NCBI RefSeq assembly: GCF_015644665.1
Contig: NZ_JADOBQ010000001.1
Span: 806,001 to 870,000 of the forward strand
Origin: Roseobacter sp. MH60115
GTDB taxonomy: Bacteria > Pseudomonadota > Alphaproteobacteria > Rhodobacterales > Rhodobacteraceae
Direction of reading: 5' to 3'
DNA: 64,000 bases
This document shows positions 1 through 9,152 of the stretch, piece after piece. The position numbers and the translations under genes were made by a program. How positions within the stretch are numbered: the first letter of the stretch is position 1; every line of letters starts with the position of its first letter. The notes beneath the pieces are model-generated. The model searched no databases and was not told the origin of the DNA. It was given only the letters and a program-made list of their open reading frames with translations.

Positions 1-561
1 GAGGGCCTGGAGAAATTCGCCAATCTGCGCGCCTATTACGGGTTCATGTGGGGCCATCCGGGCAAGAAGCTGATCTTCATGGGCAGCGAGTTTGCGCAAG
101 GGGCAGAATGGAACCACGACAGCAGCCTCGACTGGCACCTGCTGGATGTCGATCTGCACCGGGGCATGCAGACGCTGATACGCGACCTCAACGCGCTCTA
201 CCGGGCGCATCCGGCCCTTCACACGCTGGACGCAAAGCCCGAAGGTTTCGAGTGGATCGAGGAAAACAGCGGTGACGAATCCATCTTTGCCTGGGTGCGT
301 CGTGGCACGGGCGACACACCCGCCATGCTGGTGGTGTCCAACTTCACCCCGGTCACCCGGACAGAACGCCGCATCGGCGTGCCGGAACAAGGTCACTGGG
401 GCGAGCGTTTGAACACCAATTCGGAATTCTACGGCGGTGATGGCCGTGGCAACATGGGCGGTGTCCGGAGCGAAGAGATTGCTGCGTCGGGGAGGGCGCA
501 GTCGATCCGGATCACGCTACCACCGCTGACGACTCTCTTCTTCGAAGTGGAGCGTGGCTGA
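1..561 (+). CDS. glgB: 1,4-alpha-glucan branching enzyme, C-terminal part (cut by window edge)
   Basis: The reading frame is open from base 1 and ends at TGA 559-561, giving the last 186 residues of a GH13 branching enzyme. The visible part starts in the end of the catalytic barrel ([19 protein letters not shown], then [14 protein letters not shown]), which is highly characteristic of GlgB, and continues into the C-terminal all-beta domain ([14 protein letters not shown]). The enzyme cuts alpha-1,4 glucan chains and re-attaches them through alpha-1,6 bonds in cytoplasmic glycogen synthesis. It is followed by glgC 47 bases downstream, so it heads or precedes the glycogen operon. The start and the catalytic Asp and Glu lie outside the window. 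Confidence 0.95.
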   Translation, partial: EGLEKFANLRAYYGFMWGHPGKKLIFMGSEFAQGAEWNHDSSLDWHLLDVDLHRGMQTLIRDLNALYRAHPALHTLDAKPEGFEWIEENSGDESIFAWVRRGTGDTPAMLVVSNFTPVTRTERRIGVPEQGHWGERLNTNSEFYGGDGRGNMGGVRSEEIAASGRAQSIRITLPPLTTLFFEVERG

Positions 562-580
562 CGCCCCGGGAAAAGGGGCG
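562..580 (+). other. small hairpin between glgB and glgC
   Basis: CGCCCC at 562-567 and GGGGCG at 575-580 pair around a 7-base loop directly after the glgB stop. No T-run follows, so a processing or mRNA-stability element is more likely than a terminator. Confidence 0.3.
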
Positions 581-608
581 CAAAAAGACAAAAATGGGAG
601 GAAAATCA

Positions 609-1868
609 ATGGACCGAGAAACGCAAAGGCTTGCACAGCAGACGATGGCCTTTGTTCTGGCCGGGGGCCGGGGCAGCAGGCTGTACGAGTTGACCGACAG
701 GCGCGCCAAACCCGCGATGTATTTCGGCGGGAAAAGCCGGATCATCGATTTTCCGCTCTCCAATGCGGTGAACTCCGGGATCAGGCGCATCGGCGTGGCC
801 ACGCAGTACAAGGCGCACTCGCTGATCCGGCATCTGCAGCGCGGTTGGAGTTTCTTTCGCGCGGAACGCAACGAGTCGCTGGATATCCTGCCCGCCTCGC
901 AGCAGCTCGACAACGAGAACTGGTACAAGGGCACGGCCGACGCGGTCGCCCAGAACAAGGATATCATCGAAGGCTACGGCCCCAAATACATCGTGATCCT
1001 TGCAGGCGACCATATCTACAAGCAGGACTATGCGATGATGATCCGCCACCACGTGGAAAGCGGGGCGGATGTGACCGTCGGCTGCATCGAGGTGCCGCGC
1101 ATGGAGGCCACCGGGTTCGGCGTGATGAAAGTCGATACCGAAGACCGCATCCTGGACTTTGTCGAAAAACCCGCTGATCCGCCCCCGATGCCCGGCCACC
1201 CGGATCACGCGCTGGCCAGCATGGGCATTTATGTCTTTGAGACGGAGTATCTTTTCAAGGTGCTGGCCGACTGCGCCGCGCAGCCCGACTACAACCACGA
1301 TTTCGGCGGCGATGTGATCCCCGAGATCGTCCGCAACGGCAAGGCGGTGGCACACCCCTTCAGCCGCTCCTGCGTACGCTCCAGCCTTGAGAAAAAGGCC
1401 TATTGGCGCGATGTCGGAACCGTCGATGCTTTCTGGCAGGCCAACATCGATCTGACGGATTTCACGCCCGAGCTGGATCTCTTCGACAATGAATGGCCGA
1501 TCTGGACCTATTCGGAGCTCACGGCACCCGCCAAATTCATCCACAACGAGGAAGGTCGCCGTGGCCATGCGGTCTCCTCCATGGTGTCGGGGGGCTGCAT
1601 CATTTCGGGATCACGGCTGGACCAATGCCTGCTGTTTACTGGTGTGCGCACCCATTCGTTTTCGCAACTGGATGGTGTCGTGGCCCTGCCGTATGTGGAG
1701 ATCAACCGGAACGCCCAGCTTCGCAATGTGGTGATTGACAGGGGGGTCGTCATCCCGCAAGGCCTCGTTGTGGGCGAGGACGCGGAAGAGGACGCCAGAC
1801 GGTTCCGACGCACGGCAAACGGCACCTGCCTCATCACCCAACCGATGATCGACAAACTGGACCTCTGA
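609..1868 (+). CDS. glgC: glucose-1-phosphate adenylyltransferase (ADP-glucose pyrophosphorylase)
   Basis: A 419-residue protein that makes ADP-glucose from ATP and glucose-1-phosphate, the committed step of bacterial glycogen synthesis. The N-terminal nucleotide-binding loop is AGGRGSRL (about residues 18-25), followed by KPAMYFGGK and the IIDFPLSN motif; the C-terminal third is the left-handed beta-helix type region. Length matches bacterial GlgC (about 420). The ATG at 609 is chosen over an in-frame ATG at 594 because GGGAGG at 596-601 sits at the right distance upstream of 609 and would overlap the earlier start. The next gene, glgA, begins one base after the stop. Family members are allosterically controlled by glycolytic intermediates; the effector cannot be read from the sequence. 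Confidence 0.96.
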   Translation: MDRETQRLAQQTMAFVLAGGRGSRLYELTDRRAKPAMYFGGKSRIIDFPLSNAVNSGIRRIGVATQYKAHSLIRHLQRGWSFFRAERNESLDILPASQQLDNENWYKGTADAVAQNKDIIEGYGPKYIVILAGDHIYKQDYAMMIRHHVESGADVTVGCIEVPRMEATGFGVMKVDTEDRILDFVEKPADPPPMPGHPDHALASMGIYVFETEYLFKVLADCAAQPDYNHDFGGDVIPEIVRNGKAVAHPFSRSCVRSSLEKKAYWRDVGTVDAFWQANIDLTDFTPELDLFDNEWPIWTYSELTAPAKFIHNEEGRRGHAVSSMVSGGCIISGSRLDQCLLFTGVRTHSFSQLDGVVALPYVEINRNAQLRNVVIDRGVVIPQGLVVGEDAEEDARRFRRTANGTCLITQPMIDKLDL

Positions 1869-1869
1869 C

Positions 1870-3324
1870 GTGAAAATTCTCTTTGTTGCCTCGGAATGCG
1901 CGCCCTTCGTGAAAACCGGCGGGCTGGCGGATGTGATTGGCGCGGTGCCCAAGGCGTTGGCCCCCCTCGGGGTCGATGCCCGGGTGATGCTGCCCGTCTA
2001 TCCGGCCCTGCAGGCCCTGGCAGCAAAGGGAAAAGAGGTCTGGACCTCGGACGACCTTCACGGCGGACCCGCACGCGTGCTGTCGTGCCAGGCAGAGGGG
2101 CTTGATCTGCTGCTGCTCGACGCGCCGCATCTTTTTGATCGTCCGGGCAATATCTATCTGGGCGCGGATGGGCAGGACTGGCCCGATAATGCGCAGCGTT
2201 TCGGCGCCCTGTCTTTCGTGGCTGCCGAGGTCGCGGCGGGTGGCCTCACGGATTGGCGCCCTGACGTGGTGCACGCCCATGACTGGCAGGCCGGGCTGGT
2301 GCCCGCCTACCTGCGCCAGAAGAACGGCCCCGTGCCGCCCACGGTTCTGACAATCCACAACATCGCGTTTCAGGGGCTTTTCGACCCCTCGCTCATGACC
2401 TCGCTTGGCCTGTCCTCTGCGCATTACACACCGGAGGGGATGGAGTATTTTGGACGTATCGGGTTTCTGAAGGCGGGTCTCGCTTTTGCCGACAAGATCA
2501 CCACCGTCAGCCCCACCTACGCGCGCGAACTCATGCAGCCGGAATTCGGCATGGGGTTGGAGGGGCTGCTCCGGGCGCGAAACGCGGATCTGACCGGTAT
2601 TCTCAACGGTATCGATCTGGACGCATGGAACCCCGAGACGGATGCCGCGCTGGTGGCTCCTTACTCTGTGAGAAGCCCGAAGAAGAAAGCAAGCAATCGC
2701 GCCGAGGTGTTGAAGCGGTTCGATCTGGAAGCTGAGGGGAGTGGTCCGCTCTTTTGCGTGATCAGCCGCCTGACCACGCAAAAAGGGCTCGATCTGTTGC
2801 TGGAGGCGCTGCCGATGCTGGTGACGCGCGGCGCGAAACTCGCTGTGCTGGGCAGCGGAGAGAAAGACCTAGAGGCCGGTTTCATGGCCGCCGCGCGCAG
2901 CCACCCCGGCGCGGTGGGCGTGATCATCGGGTATGATGAACCGCTGTCGCATCTGATGCAGGGCGGCAGCGATGCAATCCTGATCCCCTCGCGGTTCGAG
3001 CCCTGCGGCCTGACCCAGCTGTACGGGCTGCGCTACGGGACGCTGCCGGTTGTGGCGCGCACCGGCGGGCTGGCGGATACGGTTATCGACGCCAATGAGG
3101 CCGCGCGCAGTGCCAAATGCGCCACCGGTGTGCAATTCGCGCCGGTCACTGCCCCGGCGCTGGAGCAGGCGATCCTGCGGACCTGCGATCTCTTTGACCA
3201 GCCATCGGAATGGGCCGCGATGATGCGCCGCGCGATGCGCCACCCGGTGGGGTGGGATGTCTCGGCGCAGGCGTATAAGGACATCTATGCATCGTTGCTG
3301 GATGCACGCACGCTGCAGGATTGA
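1870..3324 (+). CDS. glgA: glycogen synthase (ADP-glucose-dependent, GT5)
   Basis: A 484-residue GT5 glycosyltransferase that elongates alpha-1,4 glucan from ADP-glucose. The N-terminal KTGGLADV motif (residues 15-22) binds the ADP-glucose phosphates; HAHDWQAGL and the C-terminal SRFEPCGLTQLYGLRYGTLP and TGGLADTV segments are the usual GT-B fold signatures. The start is GTG at 1870, one base after the glgC stop, giving the expected MKILFVASECAPFVKTGG N-terminus. The 3' end overlaps or abuts glgX, so translation is probably coupled. Confidence 0.97.
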   Translation: MKILFVASECAPFVKTGGLADVIGAVPKALAPLGVDARVMLPVYPALQALAAKGKEVWTSDDLHGGPARVLSCQAEGLDLLLLDAPHLFDRPGNIYLGADGQDWPDNAQRFGALSFVAAEVAAGGLTDWRPDVVHAHDWQAGLVPAYLRQKNGPVPPTVLTIHNIAFQGLFDPSLMTSLGLSSAHYTPEGMEYFGRIGFLKAGLAFADKITTVSPTYARELMQPEFGMGLEGLLRARNADLTGILNGIDLDAWNPETDAALVAPYSVRSPKKKASNRAEVLKRFDLEAEGSGPLFCVISRLTTQKGLDLLLEALPMLVTRGAKLAVLGSGEKDLEAGFMAAARSHPGAVGVIIGYDEPLSHLMQGGSDAILIPSRFEPCGLTQLYGLRYGTLPVVARTGGLADTVIDANEAARSAKCATGVQFAPVTAPALEQAILRTCDLFDQPSEWAAMMRRAMRHPVGWDVSAQAYKDIYASLLDARTLQD

Positions 3325-3329
3325 CCGCC

Positions 3330-5426
3330 ATGGACCATGACATCACCGCCGGCAGCCCGATGCGCATGGGCGCGCATTTCGATGGTGAAGGCGTCAACTT
3401 TGCCGTGTTTTCGGCCCACGCACAGAAAATGGAGCTCTGTCTGTTTGACCCGGCGGGCCAGCGCGAGGTCTCGCGCCTGTCCCTGCCGGAACGCACGGGC
3501 AATATCTGGCACGGGTATGTGGCGGGGCTTACGCCCGGCGCGATCTACGGATACCGGGCGCATGGCGCCTATGCGCCGGATCAGGGACACAGGTTCAATC
3601 CGCATAAACTGCTGCTCGACCCCTATACCAGGGAGTTGGCAGGGCGATGGGTGAACGACTCCGCGACACTGGGCTATGACGCGGCGGCCCCGACCGGCGA
3701 TCTGTCCTTTGATCAACGGGATTCAGCGCCCTTCGTGGCGAAATCCGTGGTGTCCGATCCTTCCACCTTTGCGCCCATCACGCACCCCCTGCGCCGGGCG
3801 TGGGATGAAACGCTGATCTATGAAACCCACGTCAAAGGCGCGACGCAGCAGCACCCGCAGGTGGCCGACGCCCTGCGTGGCAGCTATGAAGGGCTGGCCT
3901 CGGACGCGGTGATTGAGCATCTGCACAAACTGGGCATCACTGCGATCGAGCTTTTGCCGGCGCACGCCTTTCTGAACGACGCCTTCCTGCTGGAGAAAGG
4001 TCTGGTCAACTACTGGGGGTACAACACGGTCGGCTTTTTTGCGCCCGAACCCCGATACTTCGGTCCACAGGGGCTGGCAGGTTTTCGCACCATGGTGCGC
4101 CGCTTTCACGATGCGGGGATCGAGGTGCTGCTCGACGTGGTCTACAACCACACGGCAGAGGGGGATCATCGCGGTCCCACCTTGTCGTTCCGGGGCCTCG
4201 ACAATGCATCCTATTACCGGCTGCTCAGCGGTCAGCCGCGGTATTACGTGAACGACACGGGCACCGGCAACACCGTCAATCTGTCCAACCCATATGTGTT
4301 GCGCATGGTCATGGACTCCCTGCGCTTCTGGGTGGAGTGCATGGGCATCGACGGGTTCCGCTTTGATCTGGCAACGACCCTTGCGCGGGAAGATCACGGG
4401 TTCGACCCGCATGGTGGTTTTCTGGATGCGTTGCGTCAGGACCCGACACTGGCGGGGGTCAAGATGATTGCGGAGCCCTGGGATATCGGGCCGGGTGGCT
4501 ACAGGTTGGGTCAGTTCCCGCCCAAGTTCGGGGAATGGAACGACGCCTACCGCGATACCGTCCGGCGGTTCTGGAAGGGCGACACTCACAGTGCCCAGGA
4601 ACTGGGCGCGCGGCTTCTGGGCTCGGCGGGTGAGTTCGACCGGGGCGGACGGCGCGCGTGGTCGTCGGTCAACTTTCTGGCCGCGCACGATGGGTTCACG
4701 CTGGCGGATGTCACGCGCTACAACCAGCGCCACAACATGGCAAATCTCGAAGACAATCAGGACGGGCATAACGCCAATTATTCCTACAATTGCGGGGTAG
4801 AGGGGCCGAGCGCTGATCCCGCTATCGAGGCCCGACGCCAGCAGCGCCAGCGCAACATGCTGGCCACGCTCTTCCTGTCACAGGGCACGCCGATGGTGCT
4901 GGCAGGCGATGAGTTCGGCAATTCGCAGGGTGGCAACAACAACGCCTATTGTCAGGACAATGAAACCGCCTGGCTCGATTGGGATGCGGCAGACCGGGAG
5001 ATGATCGATTTCGTGGCCGAGCTGTCGGCCTTTCGCGCGCGGCACCCCGCGCTGCGTCAATCGCGGTTTCTGCATGCCGCACAGCGCCCTGCCGATGGGC
5101 TACCGGATGTAGTCTGGTCCGATTTCGGCGGCCATCCGCTGAACTGGCGTGACCCGGGGCTGTCGAGCCTCTGCGTCACCTTCCGCTGTTCCGCCGAAGC
5201 GGCCACGCAGGTGGCGCATGATGACACCGTCTTTGTGATCTTCAACCGCGCCGAGACGTCTGCGGATGTGTCGGTCCCGGCACCGCCCGCCGGTCGCCAG
5301 TGGCGTTATGGCATCGACAGCGCCGGGCAGGTTGTAGCGGGTGCGGCGGTCACCGAAGATCGGATCGCGGTCGCGGGGCCGTCGGTCATGGCCCTGGTTC
5401 TGGTACCGGAAGACGCCCCCCTATGA
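3330..5426 (+). CDS. glgX: glycogen debranching enzyme GlgX (GH13)
   Basis: A 698-residue isoamylase-type debranching enzyme that hydrolyses alpha-1,6 branches of limit-dextrin glycogen. It has an N-terminal CBM48-like module (GAHFDGEGVNFAVFSAHA), then the GH13 barrel with LLDVVYNHTAEG, the nucleophile region GIDGFRFDLA, the acid/base region MIAEPWDIG and the transition-state pair in FLAAHDGFT. I start at ATG 3330 because AGGA at 3317-3320 is well spaced for it; an in-frame TTG at 3321 that overlaps the glgA stop is the alternative and adds three residues. The 3' end overlaps malQ by ATGA. Confidence 0.95.
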   Translation: MDHDITAGSPMRMGAHFDGEGVNFAVFSAHAQKMELCLFDPAGQREVSRLSLPERTGNIWHGYVAGLTPGAIYGYRAHGAYAPDQGHRFNPHKLLLDPYTRELAGRWVNDSATLGYDAAAPTGDLSFDQRDSAPFVAKSVVSDPSTFAPITHPLRRAWDETLIYETHVKGATQQHPQVADALRGSYEGLASDAVIEHLHKLGITAIELLPAHAFLNDAFLLEKGLVNYWGYNTVGFFAPEPRYFGPQGLAGFRTMVRRFHDAGIEVLLDVVYNHTAEGDHRGPTLSFRGLDNASYYRLLSGQPRYYVNDTGTGNTVNLSNPYVLRMVMDSLRFWVECMGIDGFRFDLATTLAREDHGFDPHGGFLDALRQDPTLAGVKMIAEPWDIGPGGYRLGQFPPKFGEWNDAYRDTVRRFWKGDTHSAQELGARLLGSAGEFDRGGRRAWSSVNFLAAHDGFTLADVTRYNQRHNMANLEDNQDGHNANYSYNCGVEGPSADPAIEARRQQRQRNMLATLFLSQGTPMVLAGDEFGNSQGGNNNAYCQDNETAWLDWDAADREMIDFVAELSAFRARHPALRQSRFLHAAQRPADGLPDVVWSDFGGHPLNWRDPGLSSLCVTFRCSAEAATQVAHDDTVFVIFNRAETSADVSVPAPPAGRQWRYGIDSAGQVVAGAAVTEDRIAVAGPSVMALVLVPEDAPL

Positions 5427-7447
5427 CTGCGGATCGGAGCCTTGCGGCGCTCGCCCGCTTTTGCGGCGTATTCGACCGATTTCTCGATCTGGAAGGCGTC
5501 ATGCGCCCGACCAGTCCGGATACCCAACGGGCCTTGCTGCGGGCAAACGGTCTGGATGTCGGGTCAGACGCCGCCGTGCGCGACACCCTCGCCGCGCTTC
5601 AGGCGGAGCAGGAGGAACGTCTGATCCCGCAGGAGATCGTGGTGACCTGCGATACACCGAACGTGCTGCGGTGTGAGGGTGAGGTGGACTGGCACCTGAC
5701 GTTGGAAGAGACCACGCGCCCCTTCGCCCGAGGCACAATCGATGGCGAGATAGCCCTGCCGCCGCTGCCAGCTGGCGTGCACCACCTGCATATCCAGTCA
5801 GGTAAGCGTCGCCAGACCACCACCGTCATCTCCGCCCCGGCGCGCACACCGTCCCTGCAGGAAAGCGCAGGGAAGGAGCATTGCTGGGGTGTGGTGGCAC
5901 CGCTTTACGGTCTGCAGTCGCGGCGCAATGCGGGGTTGGGCGACTTCGAAGATCTCGCACAGCTGGCCGAGGGGCTGGGCGCACAAGGCGCTGGATTTCT
6001 GGGCATCAATCCTGTGCACGCGCTGGGATGGGCTGCGCAGGACACGATCAGCCCCTATTCGCCAAGCCACCGCGGGTTTCTGAACACGGCGCATATCGCG
6101 CTGGATCGCTTGGCGGGTCTGCCGGATGCAGGGTCACCGGTCAGGGCAGAGGGCGCGCTGATCGACTACGCAGCACATTCTCAAGCCCATCGCGCCGCCT
6201 TGCGGACAGCTTTTGATCGATTTCAAAAGAGCGCGTCGGATGCGGAAAAGGAAGCGCTGACGCGGTTCACGCAAGAGGGCGGCGCGGCGCTGGAGACTTT
6301 CGCGCTTTTCGAAGACCTGAGCACCCGTCTGGGGCAGGACTGGCGGCACTGGCCGGAGGAAAAGCGCACGCCCGAGGCGGCGCGCGCCAGCGGGGCAGCA
6401 TCGGAGACCGGCTTTCACCTCTGGCTGCAATGGGTGGCGGATCACCAATTGCAAGAGGCTCAGAGGCGCGCGCGAAAAGGGGGTATGGCGCTGGGGCTCT
6501 ACCTCGATCTGGCCGTTGGCGCGCGTCTGGACGGGGCCGAAGCCTGGGCCGCCGCCGACACGCTGGCACAGGGCGTATCGCTGGGCGCGCCACCAGATCA
6601 CCTCAGCCCGGCGGGACAGAACTGGCAGCTGGCGGCCTATGCGCCCCTTAAACTCGCCGCCCGGAACTACCAGCCCCTGCGGCAGGTGCTGCGACAGGTC
6701 CTGCGGCATTGCGGCGTTTTGCGGATCGACCATGCGCTGGGGCTCAACCGCAGCTATTGGATCCCCGAGGATGGCAGCCCGGGGGGATACATCCGGCAGC
6801 CGTTTCAATCGCTCATGGCGTTGATTGCGATCGAGGCGCAGCGCGCGGGCGCGGTGATCGTCGGCGAAGATCTCGGGCTGGTCCCCGACGGGTTTCGCGA
6901 CACCATGGCGGCCAAGGGGTTTTACGGCTACACCGTGCTGCAATATGAGAAAACCAAGGCAGGTCGCTTTCGCAAGGCACAGGACCTGCGCCCCCAGTCA
7001 CTGGCCTGTTTCGGCACCCATGACACGCCGACGATCCGGGGGTTCTGGACCGGGTGCGACATCGAGTGGTGGCACCGGCTTGACTGGATCGACGATGCAG
7101 GCAAAGGCAAAGCGCAAGAAGAACGCAAAGCCGAAAAGGCCGATTTGTTGGGCGTGCCTGACGCGCAGCTGACACAAAGAGATGCCAGTGATCTGCGGGA
7201 CAAAGTGCATGGTGATCTTGCTCAGGGGCCGGCAGCGCTGGTGGCTGTGCAACTTGATGACGTCTTGGAAGTGGAGGAAGCGCAGAACCTGCCGGGCACG
7301 ATTGACGCGCACCCAAACTGGCGGCGTAAAATCCCGGTGGACGTCCAGGAGATTGCCACGCAGGATGTGATGAAAAAGACCGCGCAGATTATGGCAGACG
7401 CCGGGCGCAGCGGGTTAAAGGTAAAGACGCGAAAGGAATTTCCATGA
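5423..7447 (+). CDS. malQ: 4-alpha-glucanotransferase (amylomaltase, GH77)
   Basis: A 674-residue GH77 enzyme that transfers alpha-1,4 glucan segments between maltodextrins, recycling the short chains left by GlgX. The core shows YGLQSRRNAGLGDF, SPYSPSHRGFLN, the nucleophile segment RIDHALGLNRSYWIPED, the acid/base segment VGEDLGLVPD and FGTHDTPT. About 120 N-terminal residues form a poorly conserved extra domain, as in many proteobacterial MalQ proteins. ATG 5423 overlaps the glgX stop (ATGA); the longer in-frame extension upstream lies inside glgX and is not used. The 3' end overlaps pgm by ATGA. Confidence 0.95.
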   Translation: MTADRSLAALARFCGVFDRFLDLEGVMRPTSPDTQRALLRANGLDVGSDAAVRDTLAALQAEQEERLIPQEIVVTCDTPNVLRCEGEVDWHLTLEETTRPFARGTIDGEIALPPLPAGVHHLHIQSGKRRQTTTVISAPARTPSLQESAGKEHCWGVVAPLYGLQSRRNAGLGDFEDLAQLAEGLGAQGAGFLGINPVHALGWAAQDTISPYSPSHRGFLNTAHIALDRLAGLPDAGSPVRAEGALIDYAAHSQAHRAALRTAFDRFQKSASDAEKEALTRFTQEGGAALETFALFEDLSTRLGQDWRHWPEEKRTPEAARASGAASETGFHLWLQWVADHQLQEAQRRARKGGMALGLYLDLAVGARLDGAEAWAAADTLAQGVSLGAPPDHLSPAGQNWQLAAYAPLKLAARNYQPLRQVLRQVLRHCGVLRIDHALGLNRSYWIPEDGSPGGYIRQPFQSLMALIAIEAQRAGAVIVGEDLGLVPDGFRDTMAAKGFYGYTVLQYEKTKAGRFRKAQDLRPQSLACFGTHDTPTIRGFWTGCDIEWWHRLDWIDDAGKGKAQEERKAEKADLLGVPDAQLTQRDASDLRDKVHGDLAQGPAALVAVQLDDVLEVEEAQNLPGTIDAHPNWRRKIPVDVQEIATQDVMKKTAQIMADAGRSGLKVKTRKEFP

Positions 7448-9075
7448 CCATTCAGACCATTTCCAAAGGCCCGTTCGAGGGGCAGAAACCGGGGACCTCC
7501 GGTCTGCGCAAGAAAACCCGCGTCTTCATGGAGCCGGGGTATTTGGAATGTTTCGTGCAGGCGACCTTCAACGCTATCGGCGGCGCGGCAGGTAAGAGTT
7601 TCGTGATCGGCGGCGACGGGCGGTATTTCAACCGCGAAGCGATCCAGATCATGCTCAAGATGGCGGCGGCAAATGGTGCTGCGCGCGTGATCGTGGGGCA
7701 GGGCGGGCTGCTGTCCACGCCGGCGGTGTCCAACCTGATCCGCCAGCGGCAAACCGATGGGGGCTTCGTCCTCTCTGCCAGCCACAATCCGGGTGGGATC
7801 GATGCGGATTTCGGCGTGAAATACAATGTCAGCAACGGCGGCCCCGCGCCGGAGGCCATCACGCAGGCGATGTTTGACCAGACGCAGACCATCGACAGCT
7901 ACCGGATTCTGGAGACGGCCGATATCGATCTCTCCACCTGCGGCACGTCGTCGGTGGACGACATGCAGATCGAGATCGTCGATCCCGTCACCGATTATGC
8001 CGCGCTGATGGCAAAGCTCTTTGACTTCGATAAAATCCGCGCGCTCTTTGCGGGCGGTTTCACCATGCGCTTTGACGCCATGCATGCGGTGACCGGCCCC
8101 TACGCCACCTCCATTCTGGAAGGGGTCTTGGGCGCCCCGGCGGGCACCGTGATCAACGCCGTGCCCAGTGAGGATTTTGGCGGTGGGCATCCGGACCCCA
8201 ACCCGGTCTGGGCCAAGGAGCTGATGGATGAGATGATGTCCGACACAGCCCCCGATTTCGGCGCGGCCTCGGACGGCGATGGTGATCGCAACATGATCGT
8301 GGGGCGCGGCGTCTATGTGACCCCCTCCGACAGTCTCGCCGTGCTGGCCGCGAACGCGCAGCTGGCGCCCGGATATGCCAGGGGCCTCGCGGGGGTTGCA
8401 CGTTCGATGCCGACCAGTGCGGCCAGCGACAAGGTCGCCGAACGTCTGGGGCTTGCCTGTTTCGAGACCCCCACGGGCTGGAAGTTCTTTGGCAATCTGC
8501 TGGACGCGGGCAAGGTGACGCTCTGCGGGGAAGAGAGTGCGGGCACGGGTTCAGATCACGTGCGCGAGAAAGATGGTCTCTGGGCGGTGCTGTTGTGGCT
8601 GAACATCCTGGCGGAGCGCGGTCAGTCGGTTGCCGATATTCTGACCGATCACTGGGCCACCTACGGGCGCAACTATTATTCGCGCCACGATTACGAGGCC
8701 GTGCCGACCGAGGCGGCAAATGCCTTGATGCAGGGTGTGCGCGACCGGTTGGGCGCGCTGGCCGGGACCACCATTGCCGGTCTTGAGGTGACGGGTGCGG
8801 ATGAGTTTTCCTATCACGATCCGGTGGATGGATCGGTCAGCCACAATCAGGGCCTGCGGCTCTGGTTTGCGGGCGAAGGGCGGGCGGTTCTGCGACTCTC
8901 GGGCACGGGCACCGAAGGCGCGACCCTGCGGGTCTATCTGGAGCAATATGCGCCGCCCGAGGCGGATCATGGTCTCACACCCGATGTGGCGCTGCGCGCC
9001 GTACGCGATGCGGTGGTTGAGATCACCGGCATGCAGGCCCATCTGGGACGGATCGAGCCGGATGTGAAAACGTGA
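7444..9075 (+). CDS. pgm: alpha-D-glucose phosphomutase
   Basis: A 543-residue alpha-D-phosphohexomutase that interconverts glucose-1-phosphate and glucose-6-phosphate and so links glycogen to central metabolism. The phosphoserine loop is SASHNPGG with the catalytic serine at residue 113; the metal loop is SDGDGDRN; the sugar-binding loop is CGEESAGTGSDH; the C-terminal phosphate-binding part is RLSGTGTEGATLR. Length is typical for the Pgm (not ManB) subfamily. It starts with an ATGA overlap on malQ and is the last gene of the glycogen operon. Confidence 0.97.
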   Translation: MTIQTISKGPFEGQKPGTSGLRKKTRVFMEPGYLECFVQATFNAIGGAAGKSFVIGGDGRYFNREAIQIMLKMAAANGAARVIVGQGGLLSTPAVSNLIRQRQTDGGFVLSASHNPGGIDADFGVKYNVSNGGPAPEAITQAMFDQTQTIDSYRILETADIDLSTCGTSSVDDMQIEIVDPVTDYAALMAKLFDFDKIRALFAGGFTMRFDAMHAVTGPYATSILEGVLGAPAGTVINAVPSEDFGGGHPDPNPVWAKELMDEMMSDTAPDFGAASDGDGDRNMIVGRGVYVTPSDSLAVLAANAQLAPGYARGLAGVARSMPTSAASDKVAERLGLACFETPTGWKFFGNLLDAGKVTLCGEESAGTGSDHVREKDGLWAVLLWLNILAERGQSVADILTDHWATYGRNYYSRHDYEAVPTEAANALMQGVRDRLGALAGTTIAGLEVTGADEFSYHDPVDGSVSHNQGLRLWFAGEGRAVLRLSGTGTEGATLRVYLEQYAPPEADHGLTPDVALRAVRDAVVEITGMQAHLGRIEPDVKT

Positions 9076-9091
9076 TCCCGCCGCGCCTTTC

Positions 9092-9120
9092 TTGACAGCA
9101 CGGAAGGGCTGACCGAATCT
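9092..9120 (+). promoter_or_regulatory. possible sigma70 promoter before the Rieske gene
   Basis: TTGACA at 9092-9097 is a perfect -35 element, 17 bases before GAATCT at 9115-9120, which is a poor -10. It lies in the only gap between the glycogen operon and the gene at 9153, where a new transcription unit would be expected to start. Confidence 0.3.
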
Positions 9121-9152
9121 GACCCCGGACCTGTCACAGCCGGAGTTGCCAG